Shown here piece by piece: positions 18,033-26,386 of a stretch of DNA of 64,000 bases. Both the position numbers and the translations under genes were made by a program. A model generated the notes under the pieces. The model saw only the letters and a program-made list of their open reading frames with translations. It made no database searches and was not told the origin of the DNA. Source of the DNA: Neisseria macacae ATCC 33926 (GTDB lineage: Bacteria > Pseudomonadota > Gammaproteobacteria > Burkholderiales > Neisseriaceae); NCBI RefSeq assembly GCF_022749495.1, contig NZ_CP094241.1:682001-746000 (forward strand), read 5' to 3'. The stretch's first letter is position 1, and every line of letters starts with the position of its first letter.

Positions 18033-18545
18033 ATGAAGCATATATTATTAGTGGCTGCCATGATTTTAAGCAGTTTCGCGAACGCAAACGAAATGAGCAA
18101 TCCTTGTGTCTATCATCCCGATTTGCCGGGATGCGCGGGCAATAACCGACCGATGGGACAGGGAGGTAGGGTAATTAATATCCCGAACCGTTGGGGGGCG
18201 ATTTATTTTAATCCGGTCAATCGTGCGGTAGGCTATTCTGAGAATAATACCGAAGGTTATCGTTCGGCTAATAAGGAAGCATTGGAAAGCTGTATTAAAG
18301 CTGGAGGTGGAAAAAATCCTATTGCCCGTGACGGAAAAGGCTGTCGGTTGAAACACGAATACCGTAATATCTGTGCTGCTATTGCAGTTGGTGGTAAAGA
18401 AGAAGGTAAAGGAGGAACTGGAACCGCTGGAGATGATGATGTGGAAATTGCCAAAGAACTTGCGCTGAAAGGATGCAGCAAACATTCCAATGAATGTGTT
18501 ATCCGTTACTCTGGCTGTTCTCGTCATCCTGATTACCGCTATTAA
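18033..18545 (+). CDS. Secreted DUF4189-type protein, paralogue 1
   Basis: 170 residues. N-terminal signal peptide (about 1-19, ending ANA), then a Cys-rich domain: the core RWGAIYFNPVNRAVGYS, NKEALESC, a CAAIA segment and the ending GCSRHPDYRY fit the DUF4189 pattern (WGAI, A..AL..C, CxxIA, AxxxALxxCS). Six or more cysteines suggest disulfides in the periplasm or outside. Function unknown. First of four tandem paralogues, each with its own promoter region and DUS terminator. Its C-terminal half is closest to paralogue 3 while its 5' half is closest to paralogue 2. AAGGA precedes the ATG. Confidence 0.8.
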   Translation: MKHILLVAAMILSSFANANEMSNPCVYHPDLPGCAGNNRPMGQGGRVINIPNRWGAIYFNPVNRAVGYSENNTEGYRSANKEALESCIKAGGGKNPIARDGKGCRLKHEYRNICAAIAVGGKEEGKGGTGTAGDDDVEIAKELALKGCSKHSNECVIRYSGCSRHPDYRY

Positions 18546-18555
18546 GTGATTTTAT

Positions 18556-18596
18556 TTTTCAGACGACCCCCGAAGGATTAAGGGTCGTCTGAAACT
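18556..18596. terminator. Paired-DUS terminator after DUF4189 paralogue 1
   Basis: Inverted DUS pair, part of the duplicated unit. Confidence 0.7.
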
Positions 18597-18712
18597 TTAT
18601 TGTGTGGCGATAGACGATAAAGAGAAAACAGCCCATCTGATTTTGACTGGGTTGCTTAGGGAACAGGGTAAAGTAAGAATATGATTGATGTTCAAAAATA
18701 AGGAATAAACCG

Positions 18713-19222
18713 ATGAAGCATATATTAGTGGCTGCCATGATTTTAAGCAGTTTCGCGAACGCAAACGAAATGAGCAATCCTTGTGTCTATCATCCCGATT
18801 TGCCGGGATGCGCGGGTAATAACCGACCGATGGAACAGGGAGGTAGGGTGATTAATATCCCGAGCCGTTGGGGGGCGATTTATTACAATGCTGCAAATCA
18901 AGCAATAGGTTATTCTGAAAACAATACCTCAGGCTACCGTTCAGCCAATAAAGAGGCATTGGCAAATTGCATTAAGGCAGGAGGCGGTAAGAATCCATTG
19001 GATCGCAATGGGGAAGGCTGTAGCTTAATGACTGAATTTCAGAATAGGTGTGGAGCGATTGTATTGGGAGGAGATGGAGGAAGATATAGGGCTGCTGCAA
19101 AAAATGCCGATTCTATTGCTGAGGCAGAGCAAAAGGCGATTTCCGCATGTGAGGCAGGGCAATCATTTAAATGTACTGTCCGCTATTCAGGCTGTTCGCG
19201 CCATCCTGATTATCGTTATTAA
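18713..19222 (+). CDS. Secreted DUF4189-type protein, paralogue 2
   Basis: 169 residues. Same signal peptide and first 50 residues as paralogue 1, then a different second half: SLMTEFQNRCGAIVLGGD, a run with AAAKNADSIAEAEQKAISAC, and the shared ending YSGCSRHPDYRY. The change of relatedness inside the gene suggests recombination between paralogues. Function unknown; own ribosome site AAGGA. Confidence 0.8.
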   Translation: MKHILVAAMILSSFANANEMSNPCVYHPDLPGCAGNNRPMEQGGRVINIPSRWGAIYYNAANQAIGYSENNTSGYRSANKEALANCIKAGGGKNPLDRNGEGCSLMTEFQNRCGAIVLGGDGGRYRAAAKNADSIAEAEQKAISACEAGQSFKCTVRYSGCSRHPDYRY

Positions 19223-19231
19223 GTGATTTTA

Positions 19232-19272
19232 TTTTTCAGACGACCCCAAATGTTCAGAGGTCGTCTGAAAAC
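19232..19272. terminator. Paired-DUS terminator after DUF4189 paralogue 2
   Basis: Inverted DUS pair followed by T-rich DNA. Confidence 0.65.
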
Positions 19273-19364
19273 TTATTTTGTAACGATAGAGTCGAAAGCG
19301 ATGTCGGTTTATACGGCAGGGTTTTGAGAGAAACGAATAGCGGAAAAGATTAAGAGGTATAAAG

Positions 19365-19904
19365 ATGAAGAAGATATTTTTGATGTTGTTGGCAATGCAG
19401 ATTAGCCCCTTTGTTTTAGCCGACGGATTGAATGCGATTAACGATCCTGTAATGAATCCTTGTATTCAAAGACCGGACTTGGCGGGGTGTAGCGGTAATA
19501 ATCAGTCAGGAGGACAGGCACGTCGGGTCATCAATATCCCTAATCGTTGGGGAGCGATTTATTTTAATCCAGCCAATCGAGCTGTTGGTTATTCTGAAAA
19601 CAATACTAAAGGTTACCAATCTGCCAACAAAGAGGCTTTGGAAAGTTGTATTAAGGCTGGGGGAGGCAAAAATCCGATTGCCCATGATGGGAAAGGGTGT
19701 AGATTGAAACATGAATACCGTAATACCTGTGCGGCTATTGCAATAGGCGGTAAAGAAGAAGGTAAAGGAGGGTTTGGTATTGTTGGAAATGATGATGTGG
19801 AAGTTGCTAAAGAACTTGCGTTAAAAGGATGTAGTAAACATTCTGATGAATGTGTTATCCGCTATGCAGGCTGTTCCCGCCATCCTGATTACCTTCGTTA
19901 CTAA
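19365..19904 (+). CDS. Secreted DUF4189-type protein, paralogue 3
   Basis: 179 residues. Signal peptide MKKIFLMLLAMQISPFVLA, then the shared core NRWGAIYFNPANRAVGYS and a C-terminal half almost equal to paralogue 1 (RLKHEYRNTCAAIAIGG, KELALKGCSKHS, ending GCSRHPDYLRY). Ten extra residues precede the core compared with paralogue 1. AGAGG lies before the ATG. Function unknown. Confidence 0.8.
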   Translation: MKKIFLMLLAMQISPFVLADGLNAINDPVMNPCIQRPDLAGCSGNNQSGGQARRVINIPNRWGAIYFNPANRAVGYSENNTKGYQSANKEALESCIKAGGGKNPIAHDGKGCRLKHEYRNTCAAIAIGGKEEGKGGFGIVGNDDVEVAKELALKGCSKHSDECVIRYAGCSRHPDYLRY

Positions 19905-19908
19905 ATGA

Positions 19909-19950
19909 ATTTTCAGACGACCTCTAAATGCTAAAAGGTCGTCTGAAAAC
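19909..19950. terminator. Paired-DUS terminator after DUF4189 paralogue 3
   Basis: Inverted DUS pair with AAAATTT-type flanks. Confidence 0.65.
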
Positions 19951-20042
19951 TTATTTTGCAGTGATGGGGTCGAAAGCGGTGCCGAGTTATGCGGCAAGGT
20001 TTTGAGAGAAACGAATAGTGGAAAAGATTAAGAGGTATAAAG

Positions 20043-20555
20043 ATGAAGAAGATATTTTTGATATTGATGGCATTGAATAGTTTTACTGCCTTGGGCAACC
20101 CTTTGGGAGGGAATCCGACTGACGGTTATTGCCAAACTGTCGATGGCAGCGCGTGCGGTTGGGGAGGTGGCAGTTCGTCTTCTCGACGGGTGTATAAAGT
20201 GCCGAACCGTTGGGGAGCAATTTACGTAAATCCTGCAAATGCAGCAATAGGTTATTCTGAAAATAATACTGAAGGCTATCGTTCCGCCAATAAAGAAGCT
20301 TTGGCAAATTGCATTAAAGCTGGAGGAGGGAAGAATCCTATTGCCAGCGATGGCAAAGGTTGTCGTAGGATGACGGAAGTCCGTAATTCTTGTAGTGCAG
20401 TTGCCATTGGAGGCGTTGTTGGCAATGGTGGGGCTGGTGTAAAAAGTGATGATAATTTAGAGAAAGCAGAACAAAAAGCCTTGGCTGCGTGTAGTGAATA
20501 TTCTGATAAATGTGTCATTAAATATTCAGGTTGTTCACGCCATCCTGATTATTAA
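20043..20555 (+). CDS. Secreted DUF4189-type protein, paralogue 4
   Basis: 170 residues. Signal peptide starts MKKIFLILMALNSFTALG. The N-terminal mature part (TDGYCQTVDGSACGWGGGSS) differs from the other three, then comes the shared NRWGAIYVNPANAAIGYS core, RRMTEVRNSCSAVAIGG and the ending YSGCSRHPDY, two residues shorter than paralogues 1 and 2. Last gene of the array. Function unknown. Confidence 0.8.
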   Translation: MKKIFLILMALNSFTALGNPLGGNPTDGYCQTVDGSACGWGGGSSSSRRVYKVPNRWGAIYVNPANAAIGYSENNTEGYRSANKEALANCIKAGGGKNPIASDGKGCRRMTEVRNSCSAVAIGGVVGNGGAGVKSDDNLEKAEQKALAACSEYSDKCVIKYSGCSRHPDY

Positions 20556-20958
20556 TTAAATTTTCAGACGACCCCTAAATATTCAGAGGTCGTCTGAAAA
20601 GCCCTTCGCTTTCCGTTCCGACAAAAACTGTTTTAAAACCGACCGCGCTTCGATGTGCGGTTTTTTGTTGTCTGTGTTTTGTTTGTTTTCGGTTTCAGAC
20701 GACCTTGTTTTCTAAACGGCATTGGGGTCGTCTGAAAAATAGGGAAAACGGGGAGGCGGTTGTCGCGGGATGGGGAGGGATTCAATTTGTTGGATGAGGG
20801 GCGGGGAGTAGGGTAGGGATGGATGGGTAAAGAAGGGTATTTGGTGCGTATGGAGGTTAAACGGGGATGGGCTGTTGCTGAAATGAAAGTAGGCAGGCAT
20901 CAAAAAAGGTCGTCTGAAAATGTTCAGACGACCTTTTGCGGGGTATTCAAGCTATGAT
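20556..20958. other. Gap between DUF4189 array and norB with several terminators
   Basis: A DUS pair at 20560-20601 ends the array. Near 20637-20670 a CCGC/GCGG hairpin followed by TTTTTT looks like a second terminator. Single DUS occur near 20696 and 20727, and a short-loop DUS pair at 20902-20937 would end norB from the other side. No gene is seen; the purine-rich stretch 20740-20880 is unexplained. Confidence 0.6.
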
Positions 20959-23214
20959 TTATTTATCGCGGCTGAATACGATTTTGGTTGCTTGGATGGC
21001 TACGCAGACTGCACCGCCGATGAAGATCAAGTCGGCTGCTGTGCGTACCCAGCGCAGGGTGTCGAGGATTTCCATTTGCAGGAATTCTTCGCTACGGGCA
21101 TACCACAGACCATGAGTGATGGAGGCGTATGCTTGAATCGCGCCGACAGGCAGCAGGCTGATGGCGATCATGCCGACCAAGCCGCCGTTGAGCAGCCAGA
21201 AGCCCCAAGTCATGAGTTTGTCGTCGAATTTTGCGTTTGGTTTCAGGTAGCGGGCAACCAGCAATACGAAGCCCAGTGCCAAGAAACCGTACACACCGAA
21301 CAAGGCTGCGTGTGCGTGAACTGCGGTAGTGTTCAGGCCTTGGATGTAGAACAGGGAAATCGGCGGGTTAATCAGGAAGCCGAATACGCCGGCACCGATC
21401 ATGTTCCAGAAGGCAACTGCTACGAAGCACATCAGCGGCCAACGCAGGCGTTTCGCCCATTCGGATAGGTGTTGGTAAGACCAGTGTTCGTAAGCTTCAC
21501 GACCCAGCAATACCAGCGGTACGACTTCCAATGCGGAGAAGCAGGCACCGATTGCCATAGAGGCGGAGGTAGAACCGGAGAAGTACAGGTGGTGCAGCGT
21601 GCCCGGGATACCGCCCAACATGAAGATGGCGGCGGCGGCCAGAGTGGATGCGGTTGCGGTACTGCGGCGGACGAAGCCCATGTTGTAGAAGATGAAGGCG
21701 AAGGCTGCGGTAGCGAATACTTCGAAGAAGCCTTCTACCCACAGGTGAACCACCCACCAGCGCCAGTATTCCATCACGGCAATCGGGGATTTTTCGCCGT
21801 AGAACAGACCGGGCGCGTAGAACACGCCGACACCGACCATGGAGGCAACGAAGATTGCCAGCAGGTTTTTGTCCACGCCTTTTTCTTTAAAGGCGGAGAT
21901 GGTGCAGCGCAACATCAGGAACAGCCACAACAGCAGGCCGACCATCAGCAGGAGTTGCCAGAAACGGCCCAAATCGAGGTATTCGTAACCTTGGTGTCCG
22001 AACCAGAAGTTGAATTTAGGCGGAATGACGTGGGTCAGGGCGAAGAAGTTACCTGCGTAAGAACCGCCGACTACGATAAACAGGGCGATGTACAGGAAGT
22101 TCACGCCGGCGCGTTGGAACTTGGGATCTTTGCCTCCGTTAACAATCGGAGCCAGGAACAGACCTGCTGTCAGGAAGCCGGTTGCAATCCAGAAGATGGC
22201 GGATTGGATGTGCCAAGTACGGGTCAATGCGTAAGGGAACCAGTCGGACATTTCGAAGCCGAGTGCTTCGTCAATGCCGTAGAAACCTTGACCTTCGACG
22301 GTGTAGTGTGCGGTCAGACCGCCCAGCAACACTTGTACCACAAACAGGGCGACTGTCAGGAAGACGTATTTGCCCAATGCTTTTTGGGAAGGAGTCAGCT
22401 GTACTTTGGAAATCGGGTCTTCAGTCGGAACTTCTACTTCTTCGTGTTTGGTCAGGAAGGAGTAACCCCACATCAGCAGGCCGATACCCATCAAGAGCAA
22501 TACAACGCTGGTAAACGACCACATGTAGTTTTCAGTAGTCGGTACGTTGTTGATCAGAGGCTCGTGCGGCCAGTTGTTGGTGTAAGTGAAGTTCTCGTCA
22601 GGACGGTTGGTCGAAGCAGACCATGAAGTCCAGAAGAAGAAGTTGAACAGTTTTTCACGCGCTTCTTTACTTGGCAATGTGTTGTTTTTCATTGCGAAGT
22701 GTTCGCGGGTCGTCTGAAGGGCGGGATCATCGCTGTATACGCCGTGGTAGTAAGGCAGGATGCTCTCAATGGCTTTGACACGGGTATCGCTGATAACGAC
22801 GCTGCCGTCTTCTTTAATACGGCTTTGGTTGCGGTATTCGTCGGCAAGGCGGGTTTTCAGTACGGCTTGTTCTTCAGGAGAAACTTCGTTGAATTTTTTG
22901 CCGTAAGTCTCTTGCGCAGTCAAATCCAACCATGCGACAAGCTCGCGGTGCAGCCAGTCGGCTGTCCAGTCCGGAGCCTGGTATGCGCCGTGTCCCAATA
23001 CGGAACCGACTTCCATACCGCCGGTGGTTTGCCAGGCTGATTGACCTGCCAAAATATCGTCTTTAGTCATCAGCTGCGTGCCTGATGCCGAAACGACTTT
23101 CTCAGGGTAAGGCGGGGCTTTTTTATAAACCTCGCTGCCCATGTAGCCAAGAATGGTAAAGCAGACTGCCAGGACGGCAAACAGCAAGTACCATAGCTTC
23201 TTGTACTGTCCCAT
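20959..23214 (-). CDS. norB: Quinol-dependent nitric oxide reductase
   Basis: 751 residues. Single-subunit qNOR that reduces nitric oxide to nitrous oxide with electrons from quinol; used in truncated denitrification and NO detoxification. An extended N-terminal periplasmic domain (about 35-220) lacks a CxxCH haem motif, as expected for the quinol type, and is followed by about 12 membrane segments with the haem-copper-oxidase-like fold. Divergent from aniA. A palindrome TTCAT-N5-ATGAA lies 42-56 bases upstream. Confidence 0.95.
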   Translation of the reverse strand: MGQYKKLWYLLFAVLAVCFTILGYMGSEVYKKAPPYPEKVVSASGTQLMTKDDILAGQSAWQTTGGMEVGSVLGHGAYQAPDWTADWLHRELVAWLDLTAQETYGKKFNEVSPEEQAVLKTRLADEYRNQSRIKEDGSVVISDTRVKAIESILPYYHGVYSDDPALQTTREHFAMKNNTLPSKEAREKLFNFFFWTSWSASTNRPDENFTYTNNWPHEPLINNVPTTENYMWSFTSVVLLLMGIGLLMWGYSFLTKHEEVEVPTEDPISKVQLTPSQKALGKYVFLTVALFVVQVLLGGLTAHYTVEGQGFYGIDEALGFEMSDWFPYALTRTWHIQSAIFWIATGFLTAGLFLAPIVNGGKDPKFQRAGVNFLYIALFIVVGGSYAGNFFALTHVIPPKFNFWFGHQGYEYLDLGRFWQLLLMVGLLLWLFLMLRCTISAFKEKGVDKNLLAIFVASMVGVGVFYAPGLFYGEKSPIAVMEYWRWWVVHLWVEGFFEVFATAAFAFIFYNMGFVRRSTATASTLAAAAIFMLGGIPGTLHHLYFSGSTSASMAIGACFSALEVVPLVLLGREAYEHWSYQHLSEWAKRLRWPLMCFVAVAFWNMIGAGVFGFLINPPISLFYIQGLNTTAVHAHAALFGVYGFLALGFVLLVARYLKPNAKFDDKLMTWGFWLLNGGLVGMIAISLLPVGAIQAYASITHGLWYARSEEFLQMEILDTLRWVRTAADLIFIGGAVCVAIQATKIVFSRDK

Positions 23215-23255
23215 TTCAGAACTCCTTATTTTGGTAAAAAGTGGTTGCTTATAAA

Positions 23256-23270
23256 TTCATACTATATGAA
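23256..23270. promoter_or_regulatory. Palindromic operator ahead of norB (candidate NsrR site)
   Basis: TTCATACTATATGAA. The same TTCAT-N5-ATGAA pattern occurs ahead of aniA. In Neisseria both genes are known to be repressed by the NO sensor NsrR, so this is the likely site; the assignment is inference. Confidence 0.6.
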
Positions 23271-23348
23271 TGTTAAAGATTGTAGCACTCTTTTCAGGCA
23301 AAAGAAATATTCTCTTAACAACAATCTTTAAAAAACAGATATATAGTC

Positions 23349-23367
23349 AATAATAATTCTTATTATC
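23349..23367. promoter_or_regulatory. Possible Fur box in the norB-aniA gap
   Basis: AATAATAATTCTTATTATC matches the 19-base Fur consensus at 14 positions. Iron regulation of norB has been reported in gonococcus as I recall, so the place is sensible, but the DNA is AT-rich. Confidence 0.4.
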
Positions 23368-23475
23368 AAAAATACGATGGCATTTTTGTAAAGAATTGGA
23401 TAAAACATGTGAACAATAATAGACGATTTGATGTAGTTTTATCTAGTTATTAAGTAGTAAAATAGGTAGTAAAAG

Positions 23476-23490
23476 TTCATCTTTGATGAA
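23476..23490. promoter_or_regulatory. Palindromic operator ahead of aniA (candidate NsrR site)
   Basis: TTCATCTTTGATGAA, second copy of the TTCAT-N5-ATGAA pattern, six bases from the FNR site. Confidence 0.6.
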
Positions 23491-23494
23491 TTAA

Positions 23495-23536
23495 TTGATT
23501 TAGGTCAAGATATAGCGGTAAAACCACCTACATAAT
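23495..23536 (+). promoter_or_regulatory. FNR-activated aniA promoter
   Basis: FNR site TTGAT-TTAG-GTCAA at 23495-23508 (one mismatch to TTGAT-N4-ATCAA) is followed by CATAAT at 23531-23536. A start near 23543 would place the FNR site at -41.5, the class II position. Confidence 0.75.
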
Positions 23537-23680
23537 CCTACAAAAGTTCACAAGAGATGCCTTTCAGACGACCCAGAATAAGGCAGTTTGAGAGAGCCGA
23601 AAGCGGTATGCCGCGGATGACAAAGGTTGAAAAAATATACCCTGACCTTCTTAAAATAGTTATTAAAGGAAATGACAACT

Positions 23681-24889
23681 ATGAAACGCCAAGCTTTAGC
23701 TGCAATCATTGCTTCAGTTTTTGCTTTAGCCGCCTGTGGTGAGCAAGCTGCCCAAAAACCTGCCGAGCAAACCGCTTCCGCTTCCGCTCCTGCAGCTTCC
23801 GAGGCTCCTGCTTCCGGTGCTCAAGCTGCTGCCGAAACCCCCGCTGCCGAGCTGCCTGTTATCGACGCGGTAACTACCCACGCTCCTGAAGTTCCGCCTG
23901 CCATCGACCGCGACCATCCTGCACGTGTCCGCGTGAAAATGGAAACCGTCGAAAAAACCATGAAAATGGATGATGGCGTGGAATACCACTACTGGACATT
24001 TAACGGCGACGTTCCGGGCCGCATGATCCGCGTACGCGAAGGCGATACCGTAGAAGTCGAATTCTCTAACAACCCGTCTTCTACCGTACCGCACAACGTT
24101 GACTTCCACGCTGCTACCGGTCAAGGCGGTGGTGCAGAAGCCAGCTTCACTGCTCCGGGCCGTACTTCTACATTCAGCTTCAAAGCCCTGCAACCCGGTC
24201 TGTACATCTATCACTGTGCCGTTGCCCCTGTCGGTATGCACATCGCCAACGGTATGTACGGTCTGATTTTGGTTGAACCTAAAGAAGGTCTGCCTAAAGT
24301 GGACAAAGAGTTCTACATCGTACAAGGCGACTTCTACACCAAAGGTAAAAAAGGTGCGCAAGGCCTGCAACCGTTCGATATGGACAAAGCCATCGCCGAA
24401 CAACCTGAATACGTTGTATTTAACGGTCACGTAGGCGCTATCGCCGGCGACAATGCTCTGAAAGCTAAAGCAGGCGAAACCGTCCGTATGTACGTTGGTA
24501 ACGGTGGTCCGAACCTCGTTTCTTCCTTCCACGTTATCGGTGAAATCTTCGATAAAGTTTACGTAGAAGGCGGCAAACTGATCAACGAAAACGTACAAAG
24601 TACCCTGATCCCTGCCGGGGGTGCAGCGATTATCGAATTTAAAGCCGATATTCCGGGCAGCTATACTTTGGTTGACCACTCTATCTTCCGTGCGTTCAAC
24701 AAAGGCGCGTTGGGTCAATTGAAAGTAGAGGGCGCAGAGAACGCTGAAATCATGACCAAAAAACTGGAAGACAAAGCCTATGCAGGTAGCGGTGCAGCTT
24801 CAGCCCCTGCCGCTTCAGCTCCGGCTGCCCCTGCATCTTCCGCAGCAGCGCCTGCTTCCGCAGCATCTGCAGGTAAAGGCGGCTACTAA
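23681..24889 (+). CDS. aniA: Copper nitrite reductase AniA, outer-membrane lipoprotein
   Basis: 402 residues. Reduces nitrite to nitric oxide in oxygen-limited respiration. Lipobox LAAC (Cys19) anchors it to the outer membrane. Two cupredoxin domains follow; copper ligands are visible in VPHNVDFH and HCAVAPVGMH. The last 35 residues are an Ala/Ser/Pro tail ending KGGY, a type known to be glycosylated in Neisseria. The ATG at 23672 is one base from AAAGGA, so the ATG at 23681 is used. Divergent from norB, which consumes its product. Confidence 0.95.
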   Translation: MKRQALAAIIASVFALAACGEQAAQKPAEQTASASAPAASEAPASGAQAAAETPAAELPVIDAVTTHAPEVPPAIDRDHPARVRVKMETVEKTMKMDDGVEYHYWTFNGDVPGRMIRVREGDTVEVEFSNNPSSTVPHNVDFHAATGQGGGAEASFTAPGRTSTFSFKALQPGLYIYHCAVAPVGMHIANGMYGLILVEPKEGLPKVDKEFYIVQGDFYTKGKKGAQGLQPFDMDKAIAEQPEYVVFNGHVGAIAGDNALKAKAGETVRMYVGNGGPNLVSSFHVIGEIFDKVYVEGGKLINENVQSTLIPAGGAAIIEFKADIPGSYTLVDHSIFRAFNKGALGQLKVEGAENAEIMTKKLEDKAYAGSGAASAPAASAPAAPASSAAAPASAASAGKGGY

Positions 24890-24917
24890 TCCAGTCATCT
24901 CGGCGTAGAGACAGAAA

Positions 24918-24963
24918 AAAGCCACTGCTGTTCCGGCTGATGCAAGGACAACAGTGGCTTTCT
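24918..24963 (+). terminator. Intrinsic terminator of aniA
   Basis: AAGCCACTGCTGTTC pairs with ACAACAGTGGCTTT, then T-rich DNA. Not DUS-based, unlike most terminators here. Confidence 0.75.
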
Positions 24964-24984
24964 TCCACAATCAATCGAAAGATT

Positions 24985-25030
24985 GGTTTTTCAGACGACC
25001 TATCAAGTATCGAAGGTCGTCTGAAAAACC
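24985..25030. terminator. Paired-DUS hairpin between aniA and the next Correia element
   Basis: GGTTTTTCAGACGACCT and its inverted copy with a 12-base loop. Second termination signal after aniA. Confidence 0.6.
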
Positions 25031-25039
25031 AGTTTCAAG

Positions 25040-25196
25040 TATAGTGGATTAAATTTAAATCAGGACAAGGCGACGAAGCTGCAGACAGTACAGATAGCAC
25101 GGAACCGATTCACTTGGTGCTTCAGCACCTTAGAGAATCGTTCTCTTTGAGCTAAGGCGAGGCAACGCCGTATTGGTTTAAAGTTAATCCACTATA
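25040..25196. mobile_element. Correia repeat element (CREE), 157-bp form
   Basis: Full 157-bp element in the opposite direction to the one at 8144 (starts TATAGTGGATTAAATTTAAA, ends TTAATCCACTATA). Sits between aniA and the NirV-like gene, so it separates two genes that might otherwise be co-transcribed. Confidence 0.92.
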
Positions 25197-25295
25197 TGCA
25201 CGAACCGACAAGCCCAAAGCACAATAATTCAGACGGCTTTTAAGGATTTTTATCCGGTTTCGCTATATAATCAGAGCCTAATACTCCGTATTCAG

Positions 25296-26066
25296 ATGAG
25301 AAAGCCCGTTATGAAACTCATACCACTCCTCGCCTTCTTTACCCTTGTCGCAAGCGGCAGTGCAGCGGCGGCCGAAATGGCAAAAGTTGAAGGCGGCAGC
25401 TACCGCCCGCTCTATCTGAAGAAAGAAACAAGCCTCATTAAAGTCAAACCCTTCCAAATCGACAAATATCCTGTTACCAATGCCGAATTTGCAGAGTTTG
25501 TCAAAAAACACCCGCAGTGGCAAAAAGGCAAAGTCAGCTCCAAACAAGCCGAACCTGCCTACCTCAAACACTGGGTTAAAACCGGCAGCAACAGCTACGC
25601 GCCCAAACCCAACGAACTGAAACATCCGGTAACCAACGTATCTTGGTTTGCCGCCAATGCCTACTGTACTGCGCAAGGCAAACGCCTGCCGACCATAGAC
25701 CAATGGGAATTTGCCGGACTTGCCTCCGCCACACAGAAAAACGGTTCTGCCGAACCGGGCTACAACCGTACCATTCTTGACTGGTATGCAGACGGCGGCA
25801 GAAACGGCTTGCGCGATGTCGGCAAAAGCAAACCCAACTACTGGGGCATTTACGATATGCACGGCTTGATTTGGGAATGGACGGAAGACTTCAACAGCAG
25901 CCTGCTCTCGTCTGGCAATGCCGATACGCAAATGTTTTGCAGCGGCGCATCCGTAGGTTCCAGCGACCCATCGAATTACGCCGCCTTCCTGCGCTACGGC
26001 ATACGCACCAGCCTGCAATCCAAATACGTCTTGCACAACCTAGGCTTCCGCTGCGCCTCGAAATAA
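25296..26066 (+). CDS. Exported FGE/SUMF1-fold protein, NirV-like
   Basis: 256 residues (an alternative ATG at 25311 gives 251). A signal peptide of about 26 residues ends in AAAA. The mature protein has the formylglycine-generating-enzyme-like (C-type-lectin) fold: IDKYPVTNAEFAEFV, PVTNVSWFAANAYC, GKRLPTIDQWEFA, WEWTEDF and the ending HNLGFRCASK. Such proteins are called NirV when next to copper nitrite reductases. Here it follows aniA with the same direction but about 400 bases away behind terminators and a Correia element. The exact biochemical role of NirV is not established. Confidence 0.8.
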   Translation: MRKPVMKLIPLLAFFTLVASGSAAAAEMAKVEGGSYRPLYLKKETSLIKVKPFQIDKYPVTNAEFAEFVKKHPQWQKGKVSSKQAEPAYLKHWVKTGSNSYAPKPNELKHPVTNVSWFAANAYCTAQGKRLPTIDQWEFAGLASATQKNGSAEPGYNRTILDWYADGGRNGLRDVGKSKPNYWGIYDMHGLIWEWTEDFNSSLLSSGNADTQMFCSGASVGSSDPSNYAAFLRYGIRTSLQSKYVLHNLGFRCASK

Positions 26067-26129
26067 CCGGTTTCATCACCAAAGCAGCTTTGGCGGTACT
26101 GAAAGGTATCGCCTTTTTTTTGCCACTAT

Positions 26130-26187
26130 AAAAGGTCGTCTGAAAACATTCCGTTTCTCCGAAACCATGTTTTCAGACGACCTTTTT
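26130..26187. terminator. Paired-DUS terminator after the NirV-like gene
   Basis: Twenty-base arms AAAAGGTCGTCTGAAAACAT and inverse around a 17-base loop. Confidence 0.7.
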
Positions 26188-26229
26188 GGATGATTGGGTT
26201 CTATCGATCTGAATGGGTTGCGTACGTTC

Positions 26230-26386
26230 TATAGTGGATTAACTTTAAACCAGTACGGCGTTGCCTCGCCTTAGCTCAAAGAGAACGATTCTCTAAGGTG
26301 CTGAAGCACCAAGTGAATCGGTTCCGTACTATCTGTACTGTCTGCGGCTTCGTCGCCTTGTCCTGATTTAAATTTAATCCACTATA
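26230..26386. mobile_element. Correia repeat element (CREE), 157-bp form
   Basis: Full 157-bp element. The 165 bases between it and the autotransporter start are very AT-rich (mostly TAATTA-type DNA), probably the promoter region of that gene. Confidence 0.92.

Larger units (their letters stand above)
17876..18890 (+). repeat. Direct repeat: promoter plus 5' half of the first two DUF4189-type genes
   Basis: About 17876-18208 and 18556-18890 are nearly identical, covering terminator, promoter region, ribosome site, signal peptide and the N-terminal part. The second copy lacks one TTA codon in the signal peptide. A recent segmental duplication. Confidence 0.85.
19263..20056 (+). repeat. Direct repeat: promoter region of DUF4189 paralogues 3 and 4
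   Basis: About 19263-19378 and 19942-20056 match closely (right DUS arm, AAGCG, GGTTTTGAGAGAAACGAATA, AAAAGATTAAGAGGTATAAAG, start of the signal peptide). This unit differs from the one ahead of paralogues 1 and 2, so the array carries two promoter types. Confidence 0.8.

Noticed and set aside
21469..22626. 385-codon open frame on the plus strand
   Set aside because: It lies fully antisense to norB, has skewed composition typical of a shadow frame, and shows no known motif.
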